64,000 bases of DNA, taken from contig OZ219783.1 of assembly GCA_964291305.2 (NCBI GenBank), positions 1,798,001 to 1,862,000 of the forward strand. Reading direction: 5' to 3'. Numbering within the stretch: the stretch's first letter is position 1; each line of letters opens with the position of its first letter. Positions 1-7,468 of the stretch are shown piece by piece. Origin of the DNA: VXNF01 sp964291305 (GTDB lineage Bacteria > Actinomycetota > Acidimicrobiia > Acidimicrobiales > CATQHL01). A program made the position numbers and the translations under genes. The notes under the pieces were generated by a model. It was not told the DNA's origin. It made no database searches and worked only from the letters and a program-made list of their open reading frames with translations.

Positions 1-54
1 GCTTTGATCGACGAAGTAATCAAGCCTGGCTTCGCCGATTTAGCTGCCGCTTGA
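1..54 (+). CDS. 3' end of an unidentified gene
   Basis: The first 54 bases read as 17 codons ending ...PGFADLAAA and a TGA stop, 25 bases before the next start codon. The gene is cut by the window edge and the visible residues are too few to identify it. Its spacing suggests it belongs to the same operon as the nucleoside hydrolase that follows, but this is an inference. Confidence 0.45.
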   Translation, partial: ALIDEVIKPGFADLAAA

Positions 55-79
55 GCCGCCCGACAACGAGGAGCAGACC

Positions 80-1003
80 ATGCGCCGATTCTTGATCGAC
101 ACCGACACGGCCTCCGACGACGCCGTAGCGCTGATAATGGCCCTGCGCTCCCCGGATGTGACCGTGGAGGCGCTAACGATCGTGGCGGGCAACGTACCGC
201 TAGACCGCTGCGTCCAAAACGCCCTCTACACCGTCGAACTGTGCGGATCTTCGGTGCCGGTTCACGCCGGTCTAGCGCGGCCCATGTTCCGCGAGCTGGA
301 GTCCGCCGAGATCGTGCACGGCGCCGACGGTTTCGGCGACATCGGGCTAGATCTCACCGGTCGCAGCGCCTCCGACGGCCACGCGGTAGATGTTCTGGTG
401 GAGACCATCTGCGGGTCACCCGGCGAGATCACCCTGGTGACTCTGGGGCCGTTGTCCAACGTAGCCACCGCGCTGCTGCGCCAACCCGAACTGGCCCAAG
501 CTGTGCAGCACTGCTACATCATGGGCGGCACCGGCCAGCTGCCCGGGAACATCACACCGGCGGCTGAGTTCAACATTCACGCCGACCCCGAGGCGGCCCT
601 CATCGTCTTCGAGTCGGGCATGCCGATCACCATGGTGGGCTGGGACGTGTCCTGGAGTTGTGCATTCGTGGGCCCCGAGGGCCAGGCCCGGCTGCGGGAG
701 ATCGGCACCCCCTACGCAGAGTTCACCTGCGACATTCAGCAGACCCTGGTTGAGTTCGTAGCAGAAATGACCGGCGAAAACGGCTTCGACCTGCCCGATC
801 CGCTAGCAATGGCAGTAGCGCTGGATCCCACCATCGCCGAGACTTCCGACTTCTACGTAGAGGTCGTCTCCGGCGACGGCCCGTCTAGGGGTCAGACAAT
901 CCTCGACCATCACGGCGTTACCGGCAAGCCAGCTAACGCCTCAGTGGTAACTCACGTTCCACCGGAGGCGTTCATGGCGTTACTCTGCGAGACTCTCAGC
1001 TGA
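80..1003 (+). CDS. Inosine-uridine type nucleoside hydrolase
   Basis: This 307-residue protein belongs to the nucleoside hydrolase (IU-NH) superfamily, which splits the N-glycosidic bond of nucleosides to give free base and ribose. The calcium-binding N-terminal motif DTDTASDDAVAL (residues 7-18) is the family signature, and a late HHGVTGKPA segment fits the C-terminal metal/substrate region. Length matches the usual 300-320 residues, with no signal peptide, so it is cytoplasmic. A GAGGAG ribosome site precedes the ATG. It is followed by a PfkB kinase and PsuG, so it probably supplies ribosyl intermediates in a nucleoside salvage operon. Whether the substrate is uridine, inosine or a modified nucleoside cannot be told from the sequence. 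Confidence 0.9.
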   Translation: MRRFLIDTDTASDDAVALIMALRSPDVTVEALTIVAGNVPLDRCVQNALYTVELCGSSVPVHAGLARPMFRELESAEIVHGADGFGDIGLDLTGRSASDGHAVDVLVETICGSPGEITLVTLGPLSNVATALLRQPELAQAVQHCYIMGGTGQLPGNITPAAEFNIHADPEAALIVFESGMPITMVGWDVSWSCAFVGPEGQARLREIGTPYAEFTCDIQQTLVEFVAEMTGENGFDLPDPLAMAVALDPTIAETSDFYVEVVSGDGPSRGQTILDHHGVTGKPANASVVTHVPPEAFMALLCETLS

Positions 1004-1041
1004 AGATCTTTAGCTGAACACAACTCCAGGGATCCTCAGCG

Positions 1042-1986
1042 ATGCTCGGCTTCCTCGGCGACCTGCTGGAGGACGTGGTGGTTTATCGTCGAAGCGAAGT
1101 GAGGACCGACACCGACACGCCATGCATCATCCGACGCCGGCGAGGCGGCAGCGCGGCGAACGCGGCGGTGGCCGCCGCCGGCGTGCTCGGCTCTGGACTG
1201 GTGCGCTTCTACGGCAAGGTCGGCCAGGACGCCCTAGGGGATCGCCTGCTAGAGGAGTTGGCCGCCCAACGGGTGCAGCCCTGCGTGCGCCGCGGCGGCC
1301 GCAGTGGCACCGTGGTGGTACTCCTAGGCGACGGCGGCACGCGAACCATGCTCACCGACCGGGGTGCCTGCGCCGAACTAGACGACTTCGAGCCGTCATG
1401 GCCAAAAGACCTGGCAATCCTGCACGTGACGGGCTACGCCCTGCTGGAAGATCCTTACCGAGCGGCCGCGCTGGGCATGATCGACGCGGTCCGCCGCGAC
1501 GGTGGCACCGTGAGCGTGGACGCCTGCTCGGTGGGTGCCATCAGCGACGCCGGTATCGAGGCTTTCAGGGAAACGCTCGCCGCGGTAGCCCCCGACTTGC
1601 TGCTGTGCAACGCCAGCGAAGCCCGCCTGCTGCAAGCCACCGGCGGTTACCGCCAACTCGCCGATTTGGTAATCGTCAAGGACGGTGCCCGCCCCACGCG
1701 ACTTTACGGCGCTGGCCTCGATGACGAGACCATCGTGCCGCCACCTCTGGCTGAGGCCCCCGACACCACCGGCGCGGGTGACGCCTTCGCTGGCGGTCTG
1801 CTGGCCGCCCGACTGACCGGCAGCACCTGGTACGAGGCAACCGTTGCGGCCCAAGCGGTAGCTGCTGCCCATCTCGAGTCCCTAGCCCAGCTAGAGAGTG
1901 CAGACAGCGACAGTCCGACAAGGGTCACAGGCGAGGTGGGCTCAGAGCAAACAGCACCTCGAATGAACACGCGGAGAGAAACGTGA
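1042..1986 (+). CDS. PfkB-family sugar kinase, probable pseudouridine kinase
   Basis: A 314-residue ribokinase-like (PfkB) kinase. The signature 2 motif DTTGAGDAFAGGLL near residue 240 holds the catalytic aspartate and anion hole, and the N-terminal glycine-rich segment GGSAANAAVAAA fits signature 1. PfkB enzymes phosphorylate sugars or nucleosides with ATP. Because the next gene, eight bases downstream, is pseudouridine-5'-phosphate glycosidase, pseudouridine is the likely substrate, as in the E. coli psuK-psuG pair. Ribokinase activity on ribose released by the upstream hydrolase is an alternative. The C-terminal 40 residues are low in complexity and are probably not part of the fold. Confidence 0.82.
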   Translation: MLGFLGDLLEDVVVYRRSEVRTDTDTPCIIRRRRGGSAANAAVAAAGVLGSGLVRFYGKVGQDALGDRLLEELAAQRVQPCVRRGGRSGTVVVLLGDGGTRTMLTDRGACAELDDFEPSWPKDLAILHVTGYALLEDPYRAAALGMIDAVRRDGGTVSVDACSVGAISDAGIEAFRETLAAVAPDLLLCNASEARLLQATGGYRQLADLVIVKDGARPTRLYGAGLDDETIVPPPLAEAPDTTGAGDAFAGGLLAARLTGSTWYEATVAAQAVAAAHLESLAQLESADSDSPTRVTGEVGSEQTAPRMNTRRET

Positions 1987-1993
1987 ACTCAAC

Positions 1994-2902
1994 TTGAAGA
2001 AGTCGCTGTTGCTGCATCCCCCGGTGGCCGAGGCCCTAGCAGCCGGACGCCCGGTGGTGGCCTTGGAGTCCACCGTCTATTCGCATTTAGGGCTTCCGTC
2101 GGGGCGCAACGCCGAGGCCTTGCACCGCTGCCTAGAAGTCATCGAATCCCAGGGTGTCACGCCGGCGGTTACAGCGGTGATTGACGGGGTGCCACGAGTG
2201 GGACTCGACGCTAACGGCTACGCGGTCGTCCTGGACTGCGAGGCGAAGCTGGCCGAGCGCGACCTACCTCTGGCAATCGCCGGGCGCTGGCCAGCCGGAG
2301 CTACCACCGTTTCAGCTTCGCTGGCTTTGGCCGATGCCGCCGGCTGCAAGGTTTTCGCCACCGGCGGCATCGGCGGCGTACACCGCAACAGCGCCGAGAC
2401 CGGCGACGTGAGTGCCGACTTAGAGGCTCTCGCCCGCTACCCAGTAGCCACGGTGTGCGCCGGTGCCAAGGCCTTCTTGGACCTACCGCAGACGCTCGAA
2501 CGCCTCGAATCTCTTGGCGTGTCGGTAGTCGGCTACGGCTGTAGCGAGCTACCAGCCTTCTGGAGCACCAGCAGCGGACTGGACTTGCCCTACAGGGTGG
2601 ACTCCCCCGCCGAGGCTGCCGCCGTTGTGGCTGCCATGGGCCGCACCGGTGTGCTCTTCACGCTGCCACCCCCAGCCGCAGCGGCTGTAGAGAGAGCCGT
2701 CATCGAAGACGCCGTCTCGAGTGCGCTGGCCCGCGCCGAGGCGACCGGCATTTCCGGCGGCGCGGTCACTCCCTACGTCCTCGACGCTATCGACGAGGCC
2801 ACCGAGGGCCGCTCGGTAGATGCCAACGTGGAGCTTGTGGTGAACAACGCCCGCTGCGCCGCCGCCATTGCCCGCGCCGCCGTGATGCTCAGCGAGTCTT
2901 GA
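1994..2902 (+). CDS. psuG: Pseudouridine-5'-phosphate glycosidase PsuG
   Basis: PsuG breaks the C-glycosidic bond of pseudouridine 5'-phosphate to give uracil and ribose 5-phosphate. Recognisable family blocks are ALESTVYSHLGLPSGRNAEAL near residue 24, ATGGIGGVHRN near 121 and CAGAKAFLDLPQTLE near 152, which carries the lysine that forms the Schiff base with the opened ribose. At 302 residues it is full length. Translation appears to start at a TTG eight bases after the kinase stop codon, consistent with translational coupling. With the two genes upstream it forms a compact nucleoside and pseudouridine breakdown operon. Confidence 0.93.
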   Translation: MKKSLLLHPPVAEALAAGRPVVALESTVYSHLGLPSGRNAEALHRCLEVIESQGVTPAVTAVIDGVPRVGLDANGYAVVLDCEAKLAERDLPLAIAGRWPAGATTVSASLALADAAGCKVFATGGIGGVHRNSAETGDVSADLEALARYPVATVCAGAKAFLDLPQTLERLESLGVSVVGYGCSELPAFWSTSSGLDLPYRVDSPAEAAAVVAAMGRTGVLFTLPPPAAAAVERAVIEDAVSSALARAEATGISGGAVTPYVLDAIDEATEGRSVDANVELVVNNARCAAAIARAAVMLSES

Positions 2903-3215
2903 CGATGAACCCGCTAGGCGTCTGGATGTGCACCTGGACATGAGTGCCGGCTTCATCGATCCACCCTTGGCTGGCTGCCCAGGCCATCATGGCAGCGAAA
3001 CGCTCGTCCCAAGCCGAGTCACGATCCGCCGGTGCCAGCCGCCTCACCGATTCGATAGACCACCACAGGTGGTGGGTACGACCCAGACGGGCCTCTGACC
3101 CCAGCACCCGCAGCACGTCGTGACGGTCGCCGCTGGCCTGGATGTGGAAGCGGCTGAAATCCTCGGTTTGGCAGAGGCGGCGCCGGCCGCTGCTGAGGTC
3201 TAACTCCAAATACAT
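2889..3215 (-). CDS. Hypothetical protein, 108 residues
   Basis: The gene runs convergently to psuG and its last 14 bases overlap the psuG 3' end. The product is a small soluble protein, MYLELDLSSGRRRLCQTEDF at the N-terminus, with tryptophan-rich centre (LWWSIE, MMAWAASQGW) and no signal peptide or membrane segment. I do not recognise the family. The regular codon use and a helix-rich pattern argue for a real gene, and its start lies opposite the promoter region of the P-II gene. Confidence 0.6.
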   Translation of the reverse strand: MYLELDLSSGRRRLCQTEDFSRFHIQASGDRHDVLRVLGSEARLGRTHHLWWSIESVRRLAPADRDSAWDERFAAMMAWAASQGWIDEAGTHVQVHIQTPSGFIVKTR

Positions 3216-3404
3216 GTTCTGCTACTTTCGCACACTCACAGGCGTCCTACTTAGCCAGACGCGCCGGTAATGCCGGTAATACAGTCTTACAGACCGGCTA
3301 CGCTGAGACCGTCGCTGCCGGGGTGAATTTGCCTCACAAGGCGGCGGGAAACAACCAGCGCCAGACGCCCGGAGTTGCACTCGGGGGCATCCAGGAGGTG
3401 CGCA

Positions 3405-3743
3405 ATGAAACTGATCACCGCGGTGATCAAACCCCATCATGTGGACATCGTCAAGGCTGCTCTCAACACCGTGGGCATCCACGGAATGACCGTCTCGGAG
3501 GCGCAGGGCTATGGGCGCCAGGGAGGTCACACCGAGACCTACCGGGGGACTGAATACCAGATCTCCTTCACCCCGAAGTCGCGCATGGACATCGTGGTAG
3601 ACGACAAAGATCTTGACGCCACAGTTAAGGCCATCGTCGAGGCGGCGCGCACCGGCAAGATAGGTGATGGCAAGATCTGGGTAACCGAGGTTGACCGGAT
3701 CGTCCGAATCCGCACCGGCGAGGAAGGCGCAGACGCCGTCTAA
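3405..3743 (+). CDS. P-II nitrogen regulatory protein
   Basis: A 112-residue GlnB/GlnK family protein, the trimeric sensor of 2-oxoglutarate and ATP/ADP that controls ammonium transporters and glutamine synthetase modification. It begins MKLITAVIKPHHVDIVKAAL, the typical N-terminus. The T-loop GYGRQGGHTETYRGTEY contains the tyrosine (Tyr51 equivalent) that is uridylylated or adenylylated, and the C-terminal GKIGDGKIWV is the P-II C-signature. I chose this ATG because an AGGAGG site lies eight bases upstream and the length is exact for the family. No amtB or glnD is adjacent, so glnB and glnK cannot be distinguished. Confidence 0.95.
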   Translation: MKLITAVIKPHHVDIVKAALNTVGIHGMTVSEAQGYGRQGGHTETYRGTEYQISFTPKSRMDIVVDDKDLDATVKAIVEAARTGKIGDGKIWVTEVDRIVRIRTGEEGADAV

Positions 3744-3814
3744 CGGTCGCACTAAATCCCCCATAATCACCGGATTGCGCGATCAGCACCGGCACCGGTG
3801 TTACTGTCCGATCT

Positions 3815-4621
3815 GTGCCCAGAGTCGTTGGCGCCGGCAGCCTGCAGCCGTTGCCGGCGACCGGTCGTAGCTTCAGCGCCACCCGTCGGGTGCGGCTTGA
3901 CGAGGCCGGACCCGACGGTTTGCTGCGTCTGGATGCCTTGGCCTGCCACCTGCAAGACGTGGCCACCGACGACTACCTCGACGCCGGCTTCGGCGACGAC
4001 CGTTCCTGGGTGCTGCGTCGCCTACTCGTGGCTGTCTACTCCCCCGCGGTCTTCGACGAGACCCTAACGCTCACAACCTGGTGTTCTGGCCTCGGAGGCC
4101 GCTGGGCCGAGCGTTCCACACAACTGCGCGGTGCCCTCGGAGCACAGCTAGATGCCGTGGCTCTGTGGGTACACGTGGATCCCACCAGTGGCATTCCCCG
4201 TCGCCTCTCCAGCGAGTTCGAAGCCAAATTCGGCCCCTCCGCCGCGGGGCGCCGGGTGGGCGCCACCCTGCTGCACCCACTCCCGGCGAACGGTGCCGGT
4301 ACCTCCACCTGGATTCCCCGCTGGTGCGACCTCGATGTGCTGGGGCACGTCAACAATGCTGCATACTGGACGGTGGTGGTGGAAGAAGCGGCGAGGCGGG
4401 AACTGCGCCCCCCATATCGAGCCGAAATGGAGCACCGCGCCGCGGCCAGCGCCGGGCAATCACTTAGCACCCCCGTCTCGCAGACCACAAACGGCACGCT
4501 GCAGATGTGGTTCGTAAGCGACGAAACCGTGTGCGCGTCGGCCCTGGTCGGTCCCACGCTTGAGAGCCGATCGGAGCCTCTGGGGGCACCGGGGACGCTA
4601 AGGGAGGATGACCGTCGGTGA
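3815..4621 (+). CDS. Acyl-ACP thioesterase family protein (double hot-dog)
   Basis: A 268-residue protein with two hot-dog halves. The second half carries RWCDLDVLGHVNNAAYW near residue 170, the pattern of plant FatA/FatB-like and bacterial acyl-ACP thioesterases, in which the asparagine and histidine take part in hydrolysis of acyl-ACP or acyl-CoA. The first half (LVAVYSPAVFDETLTLTTWC) matches the equivalent strand region. It starts with GTG and its stop overlaps the GTG start of the deacetylase gene, so the two are probably co-transcribed. The physiological substrate is unknown. Confidence 0.8.
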   Translation: MPRVVGAGSLQPLPATGRSFSATRRVRLDEAGPDGLLRLDALACHLQDVATDDYLDAGFGDDRSWVLRRLLVAVYSPAVFDETLTLTTWCSGLGGRWAERSTQLRGALGAQLDAVALWVHVDPTSGIPRRLSSEFEAKFGPSAAGRRVGATLLHPLPANGAGTSTWIPRWCDLDVLGHVNNAAYWTVVVEEAARRELRPPYRAEMEHRAAASAGQSLSTPVSQTTNGTLQMWFVSDETVCASALVGPTLESRSEPLGAPGTLREDDRR

Positions 4622-5742
4622 GGTGGCGTCCCACGCTGGCGGCTCTTGGCATCTTGGCGGTCGCTGGTGTGCTCCTAGGTACGCTGAGTTCGGCCTCGTC
4701 GCCGAGCGTCCTCGACTCGGGCAGCGAAACCGTCTCGCAGGACCTAAGCGCCGTGGCAGCCAACGGCGGGGCGACACCTGTCGCCGCGGGGATCGACCCC
4801 ACCTCCCGCCACGATGGCGATTCTGGGCCGAGCGGACCGGTTGCTGCCTCGGGACCCAACGGTGGCGACCCGGCGGCTTCCGGCTCTGCCGAGTTCCCCG
4901 TAACGCCCGCCGGGATGTCCGATGACTCGTCGTTGATTGACAGCCCTACGCAGCCCGATTCGATCCCTGCCATCTGCCCCGAATCCTCTGATCCGCTTTT
5001 CAGCCTTTACACCGTTGGTGTGGATTGCTACTGGCTGCTGATCGTGGATGAGGAGCACCGAGAACTCACCGAAGAGGAGCGCGAGCTGATCGAGGCGAGT
5101 CCGCCAGTAGCCGAGCCGGCCAGCGAGCCACTGGGGCGCCCAGCCCGCAAAATCGTTCGGGGTCCTGCCGGCCAGCCGGGCGAACCTCGCCTGTACCTCA
5201 CCTTCGACGACGGCCCCAGCCCGAGCTGGACCCGGCCCACGCTGGACTTGCTCGACCGCTACGGAGCCCGAGCTACGTTCTTTCCTGTTGGCGCCTACGC
5301 CAGTCTGAACTTCGATCTCATCCAGGAGATCCGCGCTCGGGGACACACCATCGGCGTCCACCTGTGGTCCCACGATCAGGCAGCTCTCTACAACGAGGAT
5401 CTGTTCCGCCAGGAGTTGCGGGCCAGCGCCGAGCTATTCGGCAACCTGGGGACTAACTGCCTACGCACCCCCTACGGCATCACCAGCGAGGAGATTTTCG
5501 AGTGGGCCGGTGAGGAGGGTTTTGAGGTGGTGCTGTGGGCCGACGTAGACCCACTGGACTGGCAGCACCCGGGGATCGACAAGCTGACCCAACGCATACT
5601 TCAAGGCGTGCGACCGGGTACCATTCTGCTGCTGCACGAGCGCACTGGCTCCAACACGTTGGCCGCCCTAGACGCCGTGCTCAGCGCTCTCGACGCTGCC
5701 GGCTGGCGCTTCGACGAACCTATCTGCCCGCTGAAGTTCTGA
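4618..5742 (+). CDS. Secreted polysaccharide deacetylase (NodB domain)
   Basis: The protein (374 residues) has an N-terminal hydrophobic signal or anchor (about residues 5-28), a variable acidic linker, and a C-terminal NodB homology domain from about residue 190. Carbohydrate esterase 4 motifs are visible: TFDDGPSP (catalytic base and metal aspartate), HLWSHD (zinc-binding histidines), LRTPYG, WADVDPLDW and a late LLHE. The family removes acetyl groups from peptidoglycan, chitin or other exopolysaccharides. The GTG start overlaps the previous stop codon. Its job is therefore probably cell-wall or capsule modification outside the membrane. Confidence 0.9.
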   Translation: MRWRPTLAALGILAVAGVLLGTLSSASSPSVLDSGSETVSQDLSAVAANGGATPVAAGIDPTSRHDGDSGPSGPVAASGPNGGDPAASGSAEFPVTPAGMSDDSSLIDSPTQPDSIPAICPESSDPLFSLYTVGVDCYWLLIVDEEHRELTEEERELIEASPPVAEPASEPLGRPARKIVRGPAGQPGEPRLYLTFDDGPSPSWTRPTLDLLDRYGARATFFPVGAYASLNFDLIQEIRARGHTIGVHLWSHDQAALYNEDLFRQELRASAELFGNLGTNCLRTPYGITSEEIFEWAGEEGFEVVLWADVDPLDWQHPGIDKLTQRILQGVRPGTILLLHERTGSNTLAALDAVLSALDAAGWRFDEPICPLKF

Positions 5743-5766
5743 TTGTTTAGGGGTTTGGTGGTGGGG

Positions 5767-7392
5767 TTAGCCGGTGGGTGTGTCTGTTGGTGGGCCTATG
5801 AGCATGTCTTCGCCCATATCGCCCGTGTTGTCTTGGCTCATGTCGGTAGCTGTGTTTGGGCAGGTTATGTCGAAGTCGAACACGACACGGTTCGCGGCAT
5901 CAACATCAGCGACTAGATCACGTGACTGTGACTCCGTGGCCGTGGTGCAACCAGCGGGTAGATGCGATATTTCTACGGTGACCACACACGGCTCGGCCTG
6001 ATAGTTCAACACGAAACGCGACGCCCCGAAACGGCCATCCGCGTCCTCAACACCAGCAGACCCCAGCACCACCCGAGAAACATTAAAACTCCCCACATGC
6101 AAGCCAACCGTAGAAACCGCTGGCGACACTGCATAACCACAAGACCGGCCCTCAGTCAACGAATAACGAGCCGTCCCGCCGGCAGGATCACCGGACACGT
6201 TCTGCGTCACATACACATCCCTAGCCGCCACTTTCACGTCGTGAGTAAGAACAACCGGCTCCGACAACTCGTAAGAATCCACACGACTCTCATCCGAACC
6301 CGCACTAGCAGCAACAAACCCCTCAGGCAAACCAGTCACAACATCATAATGACAAACCGCCCCCGACGGTGACGCCTCCGCGGCCACCCTCAAATGAGCC
6401 ACAACCCGATCATCGTTACGAGTAAACGTGCCATTACGGTCCACAGTGGTCTCAGTACTCACAGACCGACAACCCGCAGCAGAACCAGCTACCGGCGTAG
6501 CCGTAACCCTAAACGTAGTAGCCAACACCGCGCCCACAGACGGACCCGAACCCACATAAGCGCCATCAGGATCCCTAAACAAAGGCTCACCCACAGACGG
6601 TGACGGGCCCACAACCACACGCACCACAGCCACCCCCAACCCAGACCCCACCACCCGAGCGTCAGTCACCGTAGCACTCACACCACCAGACAAACCCACC
6701 CGCGGCGGCAAAACAGTAACCGACAAGCCACCCGAAGCCACAGTCGTAGAAGTAGACGCAGAAGCGCCAGCCTGAGTCGTCGAAGTAGTCGTCGTCGTAG
6801 TAGTCGTAGTCGTCGTAGTCGTCGTAGTCGTAGTCGTCGTAGTAGTAGTCGTCGTAGTCGTAGTCGTAGTCGTCGTAGTCGTAGTCGTGGTAGCGGTAGC
6901 TAGCGTAGCGAAATCCTTGCGCGCAAATAGAGAATGCTCTTGGGTGCAAGCGTTGTTGCGCCAGTCAGCGTTGCCTGAACTAATCAGAACCGTGTACTGC
7001 CCAGAAGCAGGCAACCCAGTAGCAGTATGAGTCCGCGCCGTCACCGTCGCACGCGTACTGGCACCGGGTACCCGAATGCTGTTACGATAATTTACCTGAA
7101 CAACCCAACTCGTAGCAGGGCAAGCACCACCCGAAGTACCAGCATCCCAAGTCACAACAGCAGAATTGCTGGTAGGAGTGACCACAATATTCGTCGCATG
7201 ATGTGGAGCACCACTTTGGCCAACAGCTGTGGAAACCAAACCAAGATTTGTCACCAGCAAACCAGCTACAAGCAACAACCCCCAACCAGCACGACAGAAA
7301 CTACACCCAGCCGCCCGCCCCAAACGCCGATCACGAACATCTAAACCAAACCCTGCCCCCCCCCCGTTCACTCGAGGAAGATTGGCGGGCAA
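5767..7392 (-). CDS. Secreted FN3 / poly-Thr surface protein (family member A)
   Basis: A secreted protein: hydrophobic segment WGLLLVAGLLVTNLGL, one fibronectin type III domain (about residues 70-165), a poly-threonine linker of roughly 40 residues, and a C-terminal domain of about 290 residues shared with the other members at 7.5-10, 19.7-22, 27.4-30 and 33.4-36.5 kb. It ends MLIGPPTDTPTG, the tail common to the family. The start is uncertain: this frame begins at a TTG and runs through a G10 tract encoding three glycines; a GTG directly before the tract (7371) or a TTG just upstream of the hydrophobic segment are alternatives. An ATG at 7340 is out of frame. If the upstream starts are used, a change in tract length would shut the gene off. 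Confidence 0.75.
   Translation of the reverse strand: MPANLPRVNGGGAGFGLDVRDRRLGRAAGCSFCRAGWGLLLVAGLLVTNLGLVSTAVGQSGAPHHATNIVVTPTSNSAVVTWDAGTSGGACPATSWVVQVNYRNSIRVPGASTRATVTARTHTATGLPASGQYTVLISSGNADWRNNACTQEHSLFARKDFATLATATTTTTTTTTTTTTTTTTTTTTTTTTTTTTTTTTTTTSTTQAGASASTSTTVASGGLSVTVLPPRVGLSGGVSATVTDARVVGSGLGVAVVRVVVGPSPSVGEPLFRDPDGAYVGSGPSVGAVLATTFRVTATPVAGSAAGCRSVSTETTVDRNGTFTRNDDRVVAHLRVAAEASPSGAVCHYDVVTGLPEGFVAASAGSDESRVDSYELSEPVVLTHDVKVAARDVYVTQNVSGDPAGGTARYSLTEGRSCGYAVSPAVSTVGLHVGSFNVSRVVLGSAGVEDADGRFGASRFVLNYQAEPCVVTVEISHLPAGCTTATESQSRDLVADVDAANRVVFDFDITCPNTATDMSQDNTGDMGEDMLIGPPTDTPTG
6778..6892 (-). repeat. ACT/ACG trinucleotide repeat encoding poly-Thr
   Basis: About 115 bases of nearly uninterrupted threonine codons (AGT/CGT on the plus strand) encode the linker of surface protein A. 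Tracts of this kind expand and contract in steps of three, so they change linker length without shifting frame. Confidence 0.8.
7356..7365 (-). repeat. Poly-G tract (G10) at the 5' end of surface gene A
   Basis: Ten consecutive C on the plus strand, G10 in the direction of the gene. It lies at or inside the beginning of surface gene A. Comparable tracts stand directly upstream of three other family members, which suggests a common phase-variation device. Confidence 0.8.
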
Positions 7393-7468
7393 CTAACCAG
7401 GTGACACTACCTAACGCTAAGACGAACCGCCATGATTTGCTCATACACCAGCGCCTTGCCAAGATCCG

